DNA of 64,000 nt from Sneathiella limimaris (GTDB lineage: Bacteria; Pseudomonadota; Alphaproteobacteria; Sneathiellales; Sneathiellaceae). Positions within the stretch are counted from its first letter, which is position 1. The number at the start of each line of letters is the position of its first letter. A model generated the notes under the pieces. The model was not told the DNA's origin and did no database searches. It was given only the letters and a program-made list of their open reading frames with translations. The stretch spans positions 1,922,001-1,986,000 of the forward strand of contig NZ_JABBYJ010000001.1 of assembly GCF_012932565.1 (NCBI RefSeq). The letters run 5' to 3'. A program made the position numbers and the translations under genes. Of this stretch, positions 44,289-53,990 are shown piece by piece.

Positions 44289-45938
44289 ATGAAGCGGTAT
44301 GTTTTAATATTATGTGCGTTTTTGATCTCAACTTCAGTTCAGGCTGGAGATTATTCTTCTTTATACAAGACTAATAATGCAATTGATCTTGAAAAGATTT
44401 TCCAGCAAGCTGATGACTTGCAAAACCAGTGTTCAAGGTCGGTTATTAAGCAAGATTGCATCAATCGCTGTCCAGCAGCGTCGGGCAATCTCAAAACCGC
44501 GGTTGATAAACTCCTCTCCCATCCAGATCCAATGAACGGCAGCACGCTAAGGATACGGCAGCAAATTGAGTTTAGCGTTGGAAGCTGTATGTTATTGTTC
44601 AATTTATCTGATGATAAACCAGATGCGTACTATGCATTGAACCAGTTTTTTGCAGAAATAAAGAAAGAACCTTTTACCTGGCCTGCAAAAAACACAGAGG
44701 TTGCGGCAACGCCGACTGCACCTGCTGAGGGTGCAACATCGGGTAAAGATTACGGCCCTCTGGTTACTGCTGATGGGAAACTAGACGTCCAAAAAGGCAG
44801 GGACCTCTATAAACAGGTTGAAAATCAATGTAAGACGACTGGTGATCGGAATTGCGCAGCCTGTGGCTCTTTCGCTGCATCACTTTATGGTAAGGTGAGC
44901 GGTGTTTTTGGTGCGCCGGGCTATGATGATGAAAAAGTATCTCAAACCAACGAGGGAAAAACATGGATTGGTAGCCTGAATAGATGCCGGCAAATTGTCT
45001 TAACTAACGGCTTGCAACCGGAAGAATTGAAGCCTCTTGAGCAGTTGGCAATCGCCATTTGGGGGCGTGAAGATATCCTCGTGTCCTATGCCTCAAAGAC
45101 GGCAGCACCCAAATCAACGGCACAGTCAGCCCCGAAAGCGGCGCCTCAAGCAACCACTAAAGCAGCACCCTCGGCACAGCCTTCAAGCAGTCTCGCTGGT
45201 CTTCCGGTCCAGCCGTATGGCTATTCGAATGCTGAGGTTACGACTCTCTATAACGTGACCAAGAAAACAATGACCGAAGAGCGGCAGATGGGTCTTTCCT
45301 TTTGTGCGCAGATGGACAGGCGGTTCGCAGATGCTTTGTTGTTTAACAGAGGACAAGCTATCCAACTTATAAATAACTGTGCGTCTTTCTCTCGAACAGC
45401 AGAGTTGAGGCAGACTGCACAAGCTTATTTGACGACACATACTCAACAGCAACAAGCGGCCATGAAGCCGAAACAACAGCCCCAAAACTCAGAGTTTAAA
45501 TTTACGCGTGAGGAGGTTGAGGTTTACCGTAAGAGGTTGTTTGAGCTGGAGCCCAGGATCAATGAGATTGCGTACAAAAGGTGCAATGGGAGACATTTGC
45601 ATCGTCCGACCACTGAAATGCTCACTAAAGATTATTTCCGGGTAACCAGTCATCCAACTTTTCCGGGCAATCATCCTGATAGATCCAAGCAAATTAGCAA
45701 TACTCATTTCGAGGCCTATCTTAACAAGGTCAAAAACTGCATCGAGCAGACTAGGCAAGCCGGACCGCATTTGTATGAAGGGATTGCTGGGATTATGAAG
45801 ACTAAGAAAAATCCTCCTCCTTTTGATCCTGTGCGAAACAAGAATTACTTGGAGCTGCAAAGTGATTACGAGCATTACTTCAAAGCGTATATGGCTACGC
45901 GGAAACAGGTATACCGGGACTACCGATCTGGGAATTAA
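44289..45938 (+). CDS. unrecognised secreted multi-cysteine repeat protein
   Basis: 549 residues. A Sec signal peptide (MKRYVLILCAFLISTSVQA) is probably cut after Ala19. I recognise no family. The mature part looks like three or four loosely repeated helical modules: Cys48-57-61-100, Cys181-189-192-233, Cys339-364 and Cys432-484. In modules 1, 2 and 4 the outer cysteines are exactly 52 residues apart, and both first modules share N-Q-C before the first cysteine. All ten mature cysteines could form disulfides in the periplasm. Modules 1-2 and 2-3 are joined by low-complexity Ala/Pro/Thr/Lys linkers (about 134-152, 268-302). Gln-rich stretch near 385-400. The region 315-550 is basic. No operon partner is obvious; a hairpin follows at 45969. 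Confidence 0.85.
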   Translation: MKRYVLILCAFLISTSVQAGDYSSLYKTNNAIDLEKIFQQADDLQNQCSRSVIKQDCINRCPAASGNLKTAVDKLLSHPDPMNGSTLRIRQQIEFSVGSCMLLFNLSDDKPDAYYALNQFFAEIKKEPFTWPAKNTEVAATPTAPAEGATSGKDYGPLVTADGKLDVQKGRDLYKQVENQCKTTGDRNCAACGSFAASLYGKVSGVFGAPGYDDEKVSQTNEGKTWIGSLNRCRQIVLTNGLQPEELKPLEQLAIAIWGREDILVSYASKTAAPKSTAQSAPKAAPQATTKAAPSAQPSSSLAGLPVQPYGYSNAEVTTLYNVTKKTMTEERQMGLSFCAQMDRRFADALLFNRGQAIQLINNCASFSRTAELRQTAQAYLTTHTQQQQAAMKPKQQPQNSEFKFTREEVEVYRKRLFELEPRINEIAYKRCNGRHLHRPTTEMLTKDYFRVTSHPTFPGNHPDRSKQISNTHFEAYLNKVKNCIEQTRQAGPHLYEGIAGIMKTKKNPPPFDPVRNKNYLELQSDYEHYFKAYMATRKQVYRDYRSGN

Positions 45939-45968
45939 TAGAATTCACTGATTTTGAAAAGTTATGTG

Positions 45969-45998
45969 ACAGGCCGCTAAATCATTTTTGCGGCCTGT
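45969..45998. terminator. probable terminator after the multi-cysteine protein gene
   Basis: ACAGGCCGC pairs with GCGGCCTGT around a 12-base loop, followed by TCCATTTT. It lies 30 bp after the stop codon. The T-run is weak. Confidence 0.6.
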
Positions 45999-46143
45999 TC
46001 CATTTTGACAGCTTTGCATCTGCAGTCATGCATTAGTGAACTTAAAGCAAAAGTGTGAGATTGGCCTTTGTGTTCAATCTGAAGAATTATATTATGCTCC
46101 TGAATGACAATGCAGTTCGCTTAAACCAATCGTTTGATTTTAC

Positions 46144-46380
46144 ATGAATGAACAAGAACTCATTATAGAATTTGTTCCAATAGGGAATTCAGTGAAGGTT
46201 TCTGTGATGGATCCCGTTTCCTTGACAGAAGTTTCCATTGTCGGTCCTAGAACCGCGAGTCAGCAGGAGTTGCAGCGGACAGCGGTTCAAAAGCTGCATT
46301 ATGTCTTGTCGCAGAAACAATCGGCTAAAGATAAAGCAGAAGAAAACAACGATAAGCCAGGACGCGGAATTATTGTCTAA
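46144..46380 (+). CDS. small conserved protein (DUF6898-like)
   Basis: 78 residues. The first 60 form a compact domain: ELIIEFVPIGNSVKVSVMDP, then TEVSIVGPRTASQQELQRTA and a helix VQKLHYVLSQ. The tail is Lys/Glu-rich and ends GRGIIV. The pattern matches small alphaproteobacterial proteins I associate with DUF6898, which have no known function; I could not confirm the family. The VKVSVMDPxSxTEVSIVGP strand pair looks like a beta-hairpin with an interacting face. Only cytosolic features are visible. Confidence 0.8.
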   Translation: MNEQELIIEFVPIGNSVKVSVMDPVSLTEVSIVGPRTASQQELQRTAVQKLHYVLSQKQSAKDKAEENNDKPGRGIIV

Positions 46381-46457
46381 AGGTGCCAGAAAAAACCCGA
46401 ACCATTAACATGATCCGGGTTAGTCAACGAGATACCGATACACTCTGGTTTTTTGTG

Positions 46458-46919
46458 TTAGCAAATAGGCCCCATCCGGGCGCCTTTCATCAGGATTTCA
46501 AAATCCCAGTCGGTAACATGGACAAGGTTTTCGTGATCTCCTGCCTCGAAATAGACATCTGAATTATTTTCTAGAGATTCGTCCATTAGAACGTTTAAGC
46601 CATAGGCGTTGCCAATGGGCGGGACGGCGCCTAATTCGCAATCGGCAAAGAAGGGGGAAAACTCTGTTTCGGATGAAAGCTCCATTTTCCGGTTCGTGAC
46701 TTTCTCAATTTTCTTGAGCGATATCTTTTTTTCACTGGGCACAACGGCGAGCAGGAAGCCTTTGTCATCTTTTAAGACAACGGCTTTAGCTACACAGTTT
46801 TTACGGATATGTGCTTTTTGGGCTGCTTCAACAATTGTTGCAGAAGGCTCATGCTGAACCATGTCGTAATCCACTCCAGCGTGGAGCATATAACTTTCAA
46901 GTGAAGTTGCCATTCCCAT
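46458..46919 (-). CDS. YbaK/ProX-type aminoacyl-tRNA deacylase
   Basis: About 153 residues of the YbaK/EbsC family, which hydrolyses misacylated tRNA in trans. VDYDMVQHEPSATIVEAAQ opens the domain, followed by NCVAKAVVLKDDKGFLLAVVPSEKKI with the conserved catalytic-region Lys, and LGAVPPIGNAYGLNVLMDESL with the GxxPP loop. It may act on Ala/Ser- or Cys-charged tRNA(Pro) or another tRNA; the subtype is uncertain. I chose the ATG at 46919 because AGGAGA lies 6 nt upstream; the frame stays open for 26 more codons. Confidence 0.9.
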   Translation of the reverse strand: MGMATSLESYMLHAGVDYDMVQHEPSATIVEAAQKAHIRKNCVAKAVVLKDDKGFLLAVVPSEKKISLKKIEKVTNRKMELSSETEFSPFFADCELGAVPPIGNAYGLNVLMDESLENNSDVYFEAGDHENLVHVTDWDFEILMKGARMGPIC

Positions 46920-47298
46920 GGGCTTCTCCTGTGTTTGGTTTGCGGAAATATTGGAGGCGATGACAGTAATCAGGTGAGGGAGGGCATACGCTGTCAACAG
47001 GCCGGTTTATTAACTTTCCATAATATACAGTAACATGCGCGTAATCCGCAAGGATAAAACCATCGGGTGCCTTGTAATCGAAACCCAACCGGTCTGCTTT
47101 GCGGAGAGTTTCAAAAGAAGGGGGAGATAGAGCTAGGAACTCAGGAAATGATGTGCTATCCAACCGGCGTTACTGGCGGAATCAGGCCAATAAGCTGTCT
47201 TATTAGACAGGTTTTAGTCGGATGGAGGCCAGTGTAATGAGCAGGAAGAAAATAACCTGCCTTTCGATTGGCGAGTAGTCGAACTTGGAGTGACCCGC
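46920..47298. other. intergenic region between ybaK-type gene and glyA
   Basis: 379 bp between divergent genes. A TTG-started open frame on the minus strand (46897-47163) overlaps the ybaK-type gene and has no good start signal, so I do not call it. The 120 bp next to glyA contain AT-rich sequence and GGAG before the glyA ATG. I recognise no riboswitch. Confidence 0.5.
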
Positions 47299-48594
47299 AT
47301 GAGCAAGCAGAGCCCGGAACAAATTGATTTCTTTAACGCAGATCTTAGCAAAACAGATGTTGAAGTTTTTGCTGCGATTGAGCAAGAGCTGGGGCGTCAA
47401 CGCGACCAGATTGAACTGATCGCTTCTGAAAATATTGTCAGCCCTGCTGTCATGGCGGCGCAAGGCTCTGTTCTGACAAACAAGTATGCGGAAGGCTACC
47501 CAGGGCGTCGCTATTATGGTGGCTGCGAATATGTAGATATTGTTGAAAATCTTGCAATTGAGAGAGCTAAAAAGCTCTTTGGGTGTGAATTTGCTAATGT
47601 CCAGCCAAACTCTGGCTCGCAAGCAAACCAAGGCGCGTTCATGTCATTGATCAAGCCTGGCGACACCATTTTGGGGATGTCACTGGCTGCGGGTGGTCAT
47701 TTGACGCATGGGGCAGCACCAAACCAATCCGGAAAATGGTTTAACGCCGTTCAATATGGTGTTCGCAAAGATGATCATTTGGTTGACTTTGACGAAGTTC
47801 GCGCACTCGCTCACGAACACAAACCTGCTTTGATCGTAGCGGGTGGTTCTGCCTACCCACGTATTTTTGATTTTGCCAAGTTCAGAGAAATCGCGGACGA
47901 GGTAGGTGCCTATCTGATGGTTGATATGGCGCATTTTGCAGGTCTTGTGGCTGCAGGCCTACATCCAAACCCATTTCCGCATGCGCACATCGCGACAACA
48001 ACAACTCACAAAACCTTGCGCGGACCTCGGGGCGGTATGATCCTCACAAATGATGAGGCGATAGCCAAGAAAGTGAACTCAGCTATTTTCCCAGGTATCC
48101 AGGGCGGCCCCCTGATGCATGTAATTGCTGGCAAGGCAGTAGCTTTTGGAGAGGCTTTGACACCAGAATTTAAGGGCTATGCAAAACGGGTCAAAGATAA
48201 CGCCAATATATTGGCTGAAACTCTCGTTAAGCATGGGCTGGATATTGTCTCTGGCGGAACAGATACACATTTGTTGCTGGTCGATCTGCGCCCGAAAAAG
48301 CTGACCGGTAAGGCAGCTGAGCATTCCTTGGAAAATGCAAATATTACCTGTAACAAAAACGGTATTCCGTTCGACCCTGAAAAACCAATGATTACCTCAG
48401 GCGTTCGTCTTGGATCTCCAGCGGCAACAACTCGTGGCTTTGGCGTTGAGGAATTTGCAAAAGTTGGTGACTTGATTGCCGAAGTTCTTGACGGATTGGT
48501 TGCAAATCCGGAGGATAATAGCGCAGTTGAGGCAAAGGTGCGGGCAGACGTCAAAGAATTGTGTGACGCCTTCCCAATTTATGCGTCTCTCTGA
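47299..48594 (+). CDS. glyA: serine hydroxymethyltransferase
   Basis: PLP enzyme that converts serine and tetrahydrofolate to glycine and methylene-THF. 431 residues. [41 protein letters not shown], the [13 protein letters not shown] segment, and the PLP lysine in [17 protein letters not shown] are all standard. The ATG at 47299 has GGAG 9 nt upstream; a GTG three codons earlier is less likely. It heads the run glyA-nrdR-ribD-ribE-ribB-ribH-nusB-thiL, with a hairpin before nrdR. Confidence 0.97.
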   Translation: MSKQSPEQIDFFNADLSKTDVEVFAAIEQELGRQRDQIELIASENIVSPAVMAAQGSVLTNKYAEGYPGRRYYGGCEYVDIVENLAIERAKKLFGCEFANVQPNSGSQANQGAFMSLIKPGDTILGMSLAAGGHLTHGAAPNQSGKWFNAVQYGVRKDDHLVDFDEVRALAHEHKPALIVAGGSAYPRIFDFAKFREIADEVGAYLMVDMAHFAGLVAAGLHPNPFPHAHIATTTTHKTLRGPRGGMILTNDEAIAKKVNSAIFPGIQGGPLMHVIAGKAVAFGEALTPEFKGYAKRVKDNANILAETLVKHGLDIVSGGTDTHLLLVDLRPKKLTGKAAEHSLENANITCNKNGIPFDPEKPMITSGVRLGSPAATTRGFGVEEFAKVGDLIAEVLDGLVANPEDNSAVEAKVRADVKELCDAFPIYASL

Positions 48595-48611
48595 TCAGCG
48601 GGTATAATCAG

Positions 48612-48634
48612 TGCACCCGTTTGGAGCGGGTGCA
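48612..48634. promoter_or_regulatory. hairpin between glyA and nrdR
   Basis: TGCACCCG pairs with CGGGTGCA around a short loop and is followed by TTTAGATTTAG. It resembles a weak terminator or attenuator. A TATAAT (48603-48608) just before it could be a -10 box for nrdR, but no good -35 is seen. Confidence 0.5.
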
Positions 48635-48657
48635 TTTAGATTTAGGGGAGCAAGTAA

Positions 48658-49119
48658 ATGCGTTGTCCATTTTGTAACAGTGAAGAAACGCAGGTTAAGG
48701 ATAGTCGTCCAACTGGAGACAATACGGCTATTCGGCGTCGCCGGGCCTGCACAGATTGCGGAGCGCGTTTCACCACATTTGAGCGCGTACAGATCCGTGA
48801 ACTCACCGTCGTAAAGAAAAATGGACAGCGAAGCCCTTTCGAAAGAGAAAAGCTGGAGCGGTCAGTGATGATTGCAACACGCAAACGTCAAGTGGACCCA
48901 GAAAAGATCGACCGGATGATCAACGGGATCGTTCGCCAGTTGGAAAGCAGTGGGGATCAGGAAGTATCCTCTGAAAAAATTGGAGAGCTTGTGATGGAAG
49001 GGCTTTCCCATATTGACAGCGTCGCTTATGTTCGCTTTGCATCCGTGTATAAGGAATTCAGGGAAGCAAAGGATTTCGAAGAATTTATTGGCGATCTGCA
49101 CAGTGAAGTCACAAACTGA
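48658..49119 (+). CDS. nrdR: transcriptional repressor NrdR
   Basis: Zinc-ribbon/ATP-cone repressor of ribonucleotide reductase genes. 153 residues. The zinc ribbon is [19 protein letters not shown] plus [17 protein letters not shown] (four cysteines), followed by the ATP-cone starting [22 protein letters not shown] precedes the ATG. It overlaps the likely ribD start. Confidence 0.97.
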   Translation: MRCPFCNSEETQVKDSRPTGDNTAIRRRRACTDCGARFTTFERVQIRELTVVKKNGQRSPFEREKLERSVMIATRKRQVDPEKIDRMINGIVRQLESSGDQEVSSEKIGELVMEGLSHIDSVAYVRFASVYKEFREAKDFEEFIGDLHSEVTN

Positions 49120-50227
49120 TCAGAAAAAAAGCGATCAAGATTATATGAAACTGGCCCTGCGTCTGGCGGCGCGAGGCTTAGGGCGTGTGGCCCCAAATCC
49201 CGCGGTAGGCTGTGTTCTTGTGAAAGACGGTCTGATTGTTGGGCGAGGCTGGACCCAGGATGGCGGCAGGCCTCATGCGGAAGTTGTTGCCCTTAAACAA
49301 GCTGGAAATAATGCAAAAGGAGCAACGGCCTACGTCACACTTGAACCTTGTTCTCATCACGGTAAATCACCCCCCTGTGCTGAGGCGCTTATCAAAGCTG
49401 GTGTGAAAAGAGTTGTTGCTGCGCTTCGAGATCCAGATGATCGGGTGGATGGCGAAGGTTTTTCTCTCTTGCAGGACGCTGGCATTGAGGTGCTTGAAGA
49501 TGTGCTTGAGCCTGAAGCGTTGGATACTAATTTAGGTTTCATACTCAATAAAACCATTAGTCGCCCCAAAGTCTCCCTCAAATTTGCAACAAGCCTGGAT
49601 GGGAAAATTGCAACAAAAACAGGGAGTAGCCAATGGATCACTGGTGGAGAAGCCCGGAGGTATGCACATCTTCTACGGTTGAAGTATGATGCTGTTTTGG
49701 TTGGAATTGGAACGGCGCTAGCCGATAATCCACGACTGGATTGCCGGTTAGCTGGGCTCAACAGTCATTCGCCTGTTCGAATAGTTGCTGATAGTCACTT
49801 GCGGCTCCCTTTGACAAGCGAGTTGGTGAAAACTGCCAAAACAATTCCGCTATGGATTATTACGGCAGCTGAAAATGATCAGGATCGTGTTGAAGCCTTC
49901 GAAGATCTTGGTGTTCGGATTATCGAAACAGATCCCGGTGATAGTGGTTATCCTGACATGAAATTGGCCCTGGAGCAGATTGCTGAGCTCGGAATTACCA
50001 GATTACTTGTCGAAGGTGGTTCCCATCTGCAGGCATCATTGGTAAAAGAGGGGCTTGTTGATCAAATATACTGGTTCAGAGCCTCCAAATTAATTGGAGG
50101 GGATGGTATCCCGGCAATGCAGTCAATTGGATTGACTGAAATTGCGGAGGCACCGTTACTGGATCAAATCGACAGCCGTCAGGTTGGAGAAGATCAAGTC
50201 GAAACCTATATTCTTCGGAACGAATAG
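49103..50227 (+). CDS. ribD: bifunctional diaminohydroxyphosphoribosylaminopyrimidine deaminase / 5-amino-6-(5-phosphoribosylamino)uracil reductase
   Basis: Second and third steps of riboflavin synthesis in one protein of about 374 residues. The deaminase domain has [14 protein letters not shown] and the zinc motif [22 protein letters not shown]. The reductase domain starts near [22 protein letters not shown] and has [20 protein letters not shown]. The start is uncertain: GTG at 49103 overlaps the nrdR end by 17 bp and gives the usual length before [11 protein letters not shown], while the ATG at 49145 gives 360 residues. Neither has a strong Shine-Dalgarno sequence. Confidence 0.95.
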   Translation: MKSQTDQKKSDQDYMKLALRLAARGLGRVAPNPAVGCVLVKDGLIVGRGWTQDGGRPHAEVVALKQAGNNAKGATAYVTLEPCSHHGKSPPCAEALIKAGVKRVVAALRDPDDRVDGEGFSLLQDAGIEVLEDVLEPEALDTNLGFILNKTISRPKVSLKFATSLDGKIATKTGSSQWITGGEARRYAHLLRLKYDAVLVGIGTALADNPRLDCRLAGLNSHSPVRIVADSHLRLPLTSELVKTAKTIPLWIITAAENDQDRVEAFEDLGVRIIETDPGDSGYPDMKLALEQIAELGITRLLVEGGSHLQASLVKEGLVDQIYWFRASKLIGGDGIPAMQSIGLTEIAEAPLLDQIDSRQVGEDQVETYILRNE

Positions 50228-50230
50228 AGC

Positions 50231-50821
50231 ATGTTTACCGGAATTATTACCGATGTAGGGAAAATTGCCTCCCTGGAAAAAAGTGGCGATACAAAGATAA
50301 AAATCACAACCGCTTTTGATACGGATGATATCGATATCGGGGCTTCCATTGCCTGTTCCGGTGTTTGCTTGACCGTTACCGATAAAGGTGAGGACTGGTT
50401 CGCAGCCGAAGCCTCTGACGAAACGTTGTCCTGTACCAATCTTGGAAACTGGAAAGTCGGTTCCCTGGTTAATCTGGAGCGAGCTCTGAAAATTGGCGAT
50501 GAACTCGGTGGTCATATCGTGACAGGGCATGTGGATGCTGTGATCGAGGTCAAGGCGCTGGAGACAATCAAGGACTCCACAAAAGTGACCTTCACGTTGC
50601 CAGCTTCTTATGCCGCCTTTGTCGCCGCAAAGGGATCTGTGACTCTGGACGGGATTTCTCTGACTGTAAATGAGGTTGGGGATGATTTCTTCTCTGTGAA
50701 CATTATCTCACACACTAAAGCCCATACGTCTTTTGCTACTTTGGAAGTCGGGCAGCAAATCAATATGGAAATTGATGTTCTGGCGCGCTATGTCGCTCGT
50801 ATGAATGAGGTTAAAAACTAA
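50231..50821 (+). CDS. ribE: riboflavin synthase alpha subunit
   Basis: Dismutates two 6,7-dimethyl-8-ribityllumazine molecules to riboflavin. 196 residues with two similar barrels. It begins MFTGIITDVGKIASLEKSGD (the MFTGII signature) and has SIACSGVCLTVTDKG in barrel 1. Barrel 2 repeats the motif as GHIVTGHVDAVIEV and GSVTLDGISLTVNEVGDD. The gene begins 3 bp after ribD and ends 1 bp before the ribB start. Confidence 0.97.
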   Translation: MFTGIITDVGKIASLEKSGDTKIKITTAFDTDDIDIGASIACSGVCLTVTDKGEDWFAAEASDETLSCTNLGNWKVGSLVNLERALKIGDELGGHIVTGHVDAVIEVKALETIKDSTKVTFTLPASYAAFVAAKGSVTLDGISLTVNEVGDDFFSVNIISHTKAHTSFATLEVGQQINMEIDVLARYVARMNEVKN

Positions 50822-50822
50822 A

Positions 50823-51935
50823 ATGTCAAAAATGGAAGGCCTCTCCAATATTGAAGAGATTATCGAAGATGCTCGCAACGGCAAGATGTTCATTCTTGTT
50901 GATGCCGAGGATCGGGAAAATGAAGGCGATCTTGTCATCCCTGCACAAATGGCGACACCAGATGCCATTAATTTCATGGCAAAATACGGCCGCGGGTTGA
51001 TCTGCCTTTCCATGACGGAGGAGCGGATCCGGGAACTGGACTTGCCTCTGATGGCGCAATCTAATGCGTCTCGTCTACACACTAATTTCACCGTCTCTAT
51101 TGAGGCGAGGGAAGGTGTGACAACTGGTATTTCAGCAGCAGATCGCTCACATACGATTTCGGTTGCGATTGATCCAACGAAAGGGCCGCAGGATATCGTC
51201 AGTCCTGGTCACGTCTTTCCGCTAGTCGCTCGTGAAGGCGGGGTATTGAGGCGGACAGGGCATACAGAAGCCGCTGTTGATATTTCGCGCCTTGCCGGTT
51301 TGATGCCTGCGGGTGTTATTTGCGAGATCATGAATGATGATGGGACGATGGCCCGTCTTCCAGATTTGATTGAGTTTGCAAAAACGCATGACCTGAAAGT
51401 CGGGACGATTGCTGACTTGATTGCGTATCGGCGGATTAATGACAGCCTTATTAGTCGGGAAGTCGAAGCTGATATTAGCAGTATTTACGGTGGAGATTGG
51501 AATATGATTGTTTATTCCAACAAACCGGAATATGCGGAGCATGTGGCGTTGATCAAAGGTGATATCAGCACGGATGAGCCGATTATGGTTCGAATGCATG
51601 CCATGAACCCGCTAGGTGACGTTTTGGGTGAGACAGACGAAAATCCAACTCTGCTCCAGGATGCCATGGCTCAGATTGATGAGGAAGGACGGGGTGTTGT
51701 CGTTCTCATTCGCGAACCACGTCCTATGGCGTTATCTGATAAAGTCCGAAAGAAAGTCGGAGAACCGCCCAAAACTCGGAATGATCTGCGGGATTACGGG
51801 ATTGGTGCGCAAATCTTGCTTGACCTTGGAGTGAAAGATATGGTCCTTCTCTCCAATACTGAAAGAAATATTGTCGGGCTGGATGGATATGGTCTTTCCG
51901 TTTCTGAGACACGGCCAATAAAGGTGAAGAATTGA
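50823..51935 (+). CDS. ribB: 3,4-dihydroxy-2-butanone-4-phosphate synthase with degenerate GTP cyclohydrolase II domain (RibBX-type)
   Basis: About 370 residues. The N-terminal half is a complete DHBP synthase: [67 protein letters not shown]. The C-terminal half has the fold of GTP cyclohydrolase II ([44 protein letters not shown]) but lacks its zinc-binding cysteines. Where RibA has a C-x10-C-x-C loop, this reads [20 protein letters not shown] (about 259-278). It therefore should not open GTP, and a real ribA should be elsewhere. This matches the RibBX variant known in Proteobacteria. The ATG at 50823 directly follows the ribE stop; an ATG at 50832 is possible. Confidence 0.93.
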   Translation: MSKMEGLSNIEEIIEDARNGKMFILVDAEDRENEGDLVIPAQMATPDAINFMAKYGRGLICLSMTEERIRELDLPLMAQSNASRLHTNFTVSIEAREGVTTGISAADRSHTISVAIDPTKGPQDIVSPGHVFPLVAREGGVLRRTGHTEAAVDISRLAGLMPAGVICEIMNDDGTMARLPDLIEFAKTHDLKVGTIADLIAYRRINDSLISREVEADISSIYGGDWNMIVYSNKPEYAEHVALIKGDISTDEPIMVRMHAMNPLGDVLGETDENPTLLQDAMAQIDEEGRGVVVLIREPRPMALSDKVRKKVGEPPKTRNDLRDYGIGAQILLDLGVKDMVLLSNTERNIVGLDGYGLSVSETRPIKVKN

Positions 51936-52402
51936 TGAGTATGGAAGACATTCATGTCCTGATTGTCGAAGCCGACTTTTACCGCGATATATCGGATGCG
52001 CTTTTGGAAGGTGCTAAAAAAGAGTTGGATAAGGCTGGCGCGACTTACGATATCGTACAAGTCCCAGGATGTCTGGAAATTCCAGCAGCTGTCAGTATTG
52101 CAATGAAAGCCATGGAGTATACGGGTGGCCGCCGGCGTTATGATGCCTATGTTGCGCTTGGCTGCGTTATTCGGGGCGAAACCAGTCACTATGACACGGT
52201 ATCAGAAGAAAGCGCACGCGGTCTTCTGGACTTAAGCAAAGATTATTGTCTGGCCGTAGGGAATGGAATCATCACCTGCGAAAATGAAGATCAGGCTTGG
52301 GCCCGCGCTCGCCATACGGAAAAAGATAAAGGTGGCGGAGCTGCAAAAGCAGCACTTGCCATGCTGGCCTTGAAACAGAAATTTGGATTGTTCCCACGAT
52401 GA
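51935..52402 (+). CDS. ribH: 6,7-dimethyl-8-ribityllumazine synthase
   Basis: Condenses the RibB and RibD products to lumazine. 155 residues. It has a family pattern of [36 protein letters not shown], the substrate loop [20 protein letters not shown], and a C-terminal lysine-rich helix ([20 protein letters not shown]). The catalytic His is in TSHYD. The ATG at 51935 overlaps the ribB TGA by one base. Its end overlaps nusB by 4 bp. Confidence 0.96.
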   Translation: MSMEDIHVLIVEADFYRDISDALLEGAKKELDKAGATYDIVQVPGCLEIPAAVSIAMKAMEYTGGRRRYDAYVALGCVIRGETSHYDTVSEESARGLLDLSKDYCLAVGNGIITCENEDQAWARARHTEKDKGGGAAKAALAMLALKQKFGLFPR

Positions 52403-52881
52403 GCAACAAATCTGAAAAACGGGGCGATAAACATAGTCGCCGGACACTGGCCCGCTTCAGTGCTATTCAGGCACTCTACCAGATGAGCATGGAACAGGTT
52501 TCCGCTGAGGAAATCGTGGAAGAATTCATGTCCTATCGGTTAGGGGCCGAAATTGATGGTTATCAATTTAAAGACAGTGATAAGCCTTTGTTTAAGGATC
52601 TGGTCATTGGAACGGACGAGCGGCTGGCACAGATAGATGAAGAAATCCAGGCGACTCTCGATAAGGATCGCAAATTTGAAAAACTCGATCATGTGATGAA
52701 GGCATGCCTTCGGGTTGCAGTCTATGAGTTGATTGCCCGAATTGATACGAAGGCGATTGTGCTCATTACTGAATATGTCGGGTTAGCGCGCATCTTCTTC
52801 AGCAGCAAAGAACCTCTATTTGTAAATGGTGTTCTCGATAAAGTTGCCCGCAAGCTTCGTCCAGGAGAGTTTGAAAATTAG
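52399..52881 (+). CDS. nusB: transcription antitermination protein NusB
   Basis: 160-residue all-helical RNA-binding protein that joins NusE at boxA of rRNA operons. [20 protein letters not shown] is the N-terminal Arg-rich RNA-binding helix, and [20 protein letters not shown] and [29 protein letters not shown] are conserved. The start overlaps the ribH stop (ATGA). thiL follows after 2 bp. Confidence 0.97.
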   Translation: MSNKSEKRGDKHSRRTLARFSAIQALYQMSMEQVSAEEIVEEFMSYRLGAEIDGYQFKDSDKPLFKDLVIGTDERLAQIDEEIQATLDKDRKFEKLDHVMKACLRVAVYELIARIDTKAIVLITEYVGLARIFFSSKEPLFVNGVLDKVARKLRPGEFEN

Positions 52882-52883
52882 TC

Positions 52884-53873
52884 ATGGTTTCCGGATCTAA
52901 CACTTTCGGTGAATTTGATCTGATCAAAACCCTATTTGCGCCCCTTTCCGCTGAAGCGGAGGGGGCGTTTTCCTTGACAGATGATGCTGCTGTTTTCAGC
53001 CCTGCTCCGGGAATGGACGTTGTGCTAACAAAAGATGCGATGGTCGAGGGGGTTCACTATCTGGGGGGAAATGATCCTTTCGACATAGCTAGAAAATTGC
53101 TGCGCGTGAACATTTCCGACATTGCCGCAATGTGCGCAATTCCCAAAGGTTACTTGCTGGCTATTACATTAACGGAAGCTGCGACAGAAAGCTGGCTCAG
53201 GCGGTTTGCTGATGGGCTGAAGAGTGATCAGTTGAAGTATGGAATTACGCTATTGGGAGGAGATACCGTTTCATCGCCGGGTCCCATGGTGTTGAGTTTG
53301 ACGATGCTCGGGGAAGCGCCAAAGGGATCTGTGCTCAGGCGGAATGGAGCGCATCCCGGCGATCTAATATGTGTGAGTGGAACGCTGGGTGATGCGGCCC
53401 TAGGGCTTCTTTCAAGTTTGGGGCGGCTAGAGGTTTTTGACTCTGATAAAGAATTTTTAGAAGGGCGTTATGTGTTGCCGCAGCCCAGAAACCTTTTAGG
53501 ACCAGCCTTGAAAGGGGTTGCGAATTCCTGTTTGGATGTTTCTGATGGTCTTTTAGCTGACATTGGGCATCTATGTGTGCAATCCAATACAGGTGCACTT
53601 ATTGAACGGGCGAAAATTCCTTTATCCGATGCGGCGAGAAGGGTGATCCAATCCAATTCGTCTTTCTGGCAAAACATTGTTAGTGGGGGCGATGACTACG
53701 AGCTCGTTTTCACAATTCCAGACACCCAGAGAAGTCAACTTATTGAAATAGAAGAAAAAACAGGGGTCATGATTACGGTTGTTGGGAAAATGACTGAAGA
53801 AGAGGGCGTTCATCTGATTGATGAAGATGGCTCGAAGATACCTGTTGCGACAAAAGGCTGGACGCACAGATAA
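52884..53873 (+). CDS. thiL: thiamine-monophosphate kinase
   Basis: ATP-dependent phosphorylation of thiamine monophosphate to the diphosphate cofactor. 329 residues. It begins GEFDLIKTLFAPL and has the ATP/Mg motifs LTDDAAVFSPAPGMDVVLTKDAMVEGVH (DDAAV), LRVNISDIAAMCAIPKGYLL, and LLGGDTVSSPGPMVLSLTMLG. VSGTLGDAALGL is the glycine-rich segment, and CLDVSDGLLADIGHL holds the last metal Asp. It is the final gene of the rib-nusB-thiL run. Confidence 0.97.
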   Translation: MVSGSNTFGEFDLIKTLFAPLSAEAEGAFSLTDDAAVFSPAPGMDVVLTKDAMVEGVHYLGGNDPFDIARKLLRVNISDIAAMCAIPKGYLLAITLTEAATESWLRRFADGLKSDQLKYGITLLGGDTVSSPGPMVLSLTMLGEAPKGSVLRRNGAHPGDLICVSGTLGDAALGLLSSLGRLEVFDSDKEFLEGRYVLPQPRNLLGPALKGVANSCLDVSDGLLADIGHLCVQSNTGALIERAKIPLSDAARRVIQSNSSFWQNIVSGGDDYELVFTIPDTQRSQLIEIEEKTGVMITVVGKMTEEEGVHLIDEDGSKIPVATKGWTHR

Positions 53874-53990
53874 AGTTAGTCGGGTGACCTACTACAATCC
53901 TGCATGAGTGCTATGCAGATATGCATGTTGTTATTTTTTTATCATTTTGGAACACTCTGACCCCATTTTGAAGTGAATTTGGAGATGTTG

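Noticed and set aside
46897-47163. 88-codon minus-strand frame upstream of the ybaK-type gene
   Set aside because: It starts at TTG with no ribosome-binding site, overlaps the start of the ybaK-type gene in another frame, and encodes nothing recognisable.
47160-47298. Glycine or folate riboswitch upstream of glyA
   Set aside because: I looked for the paired aptamer cores and could not identify one; the leader is also short.
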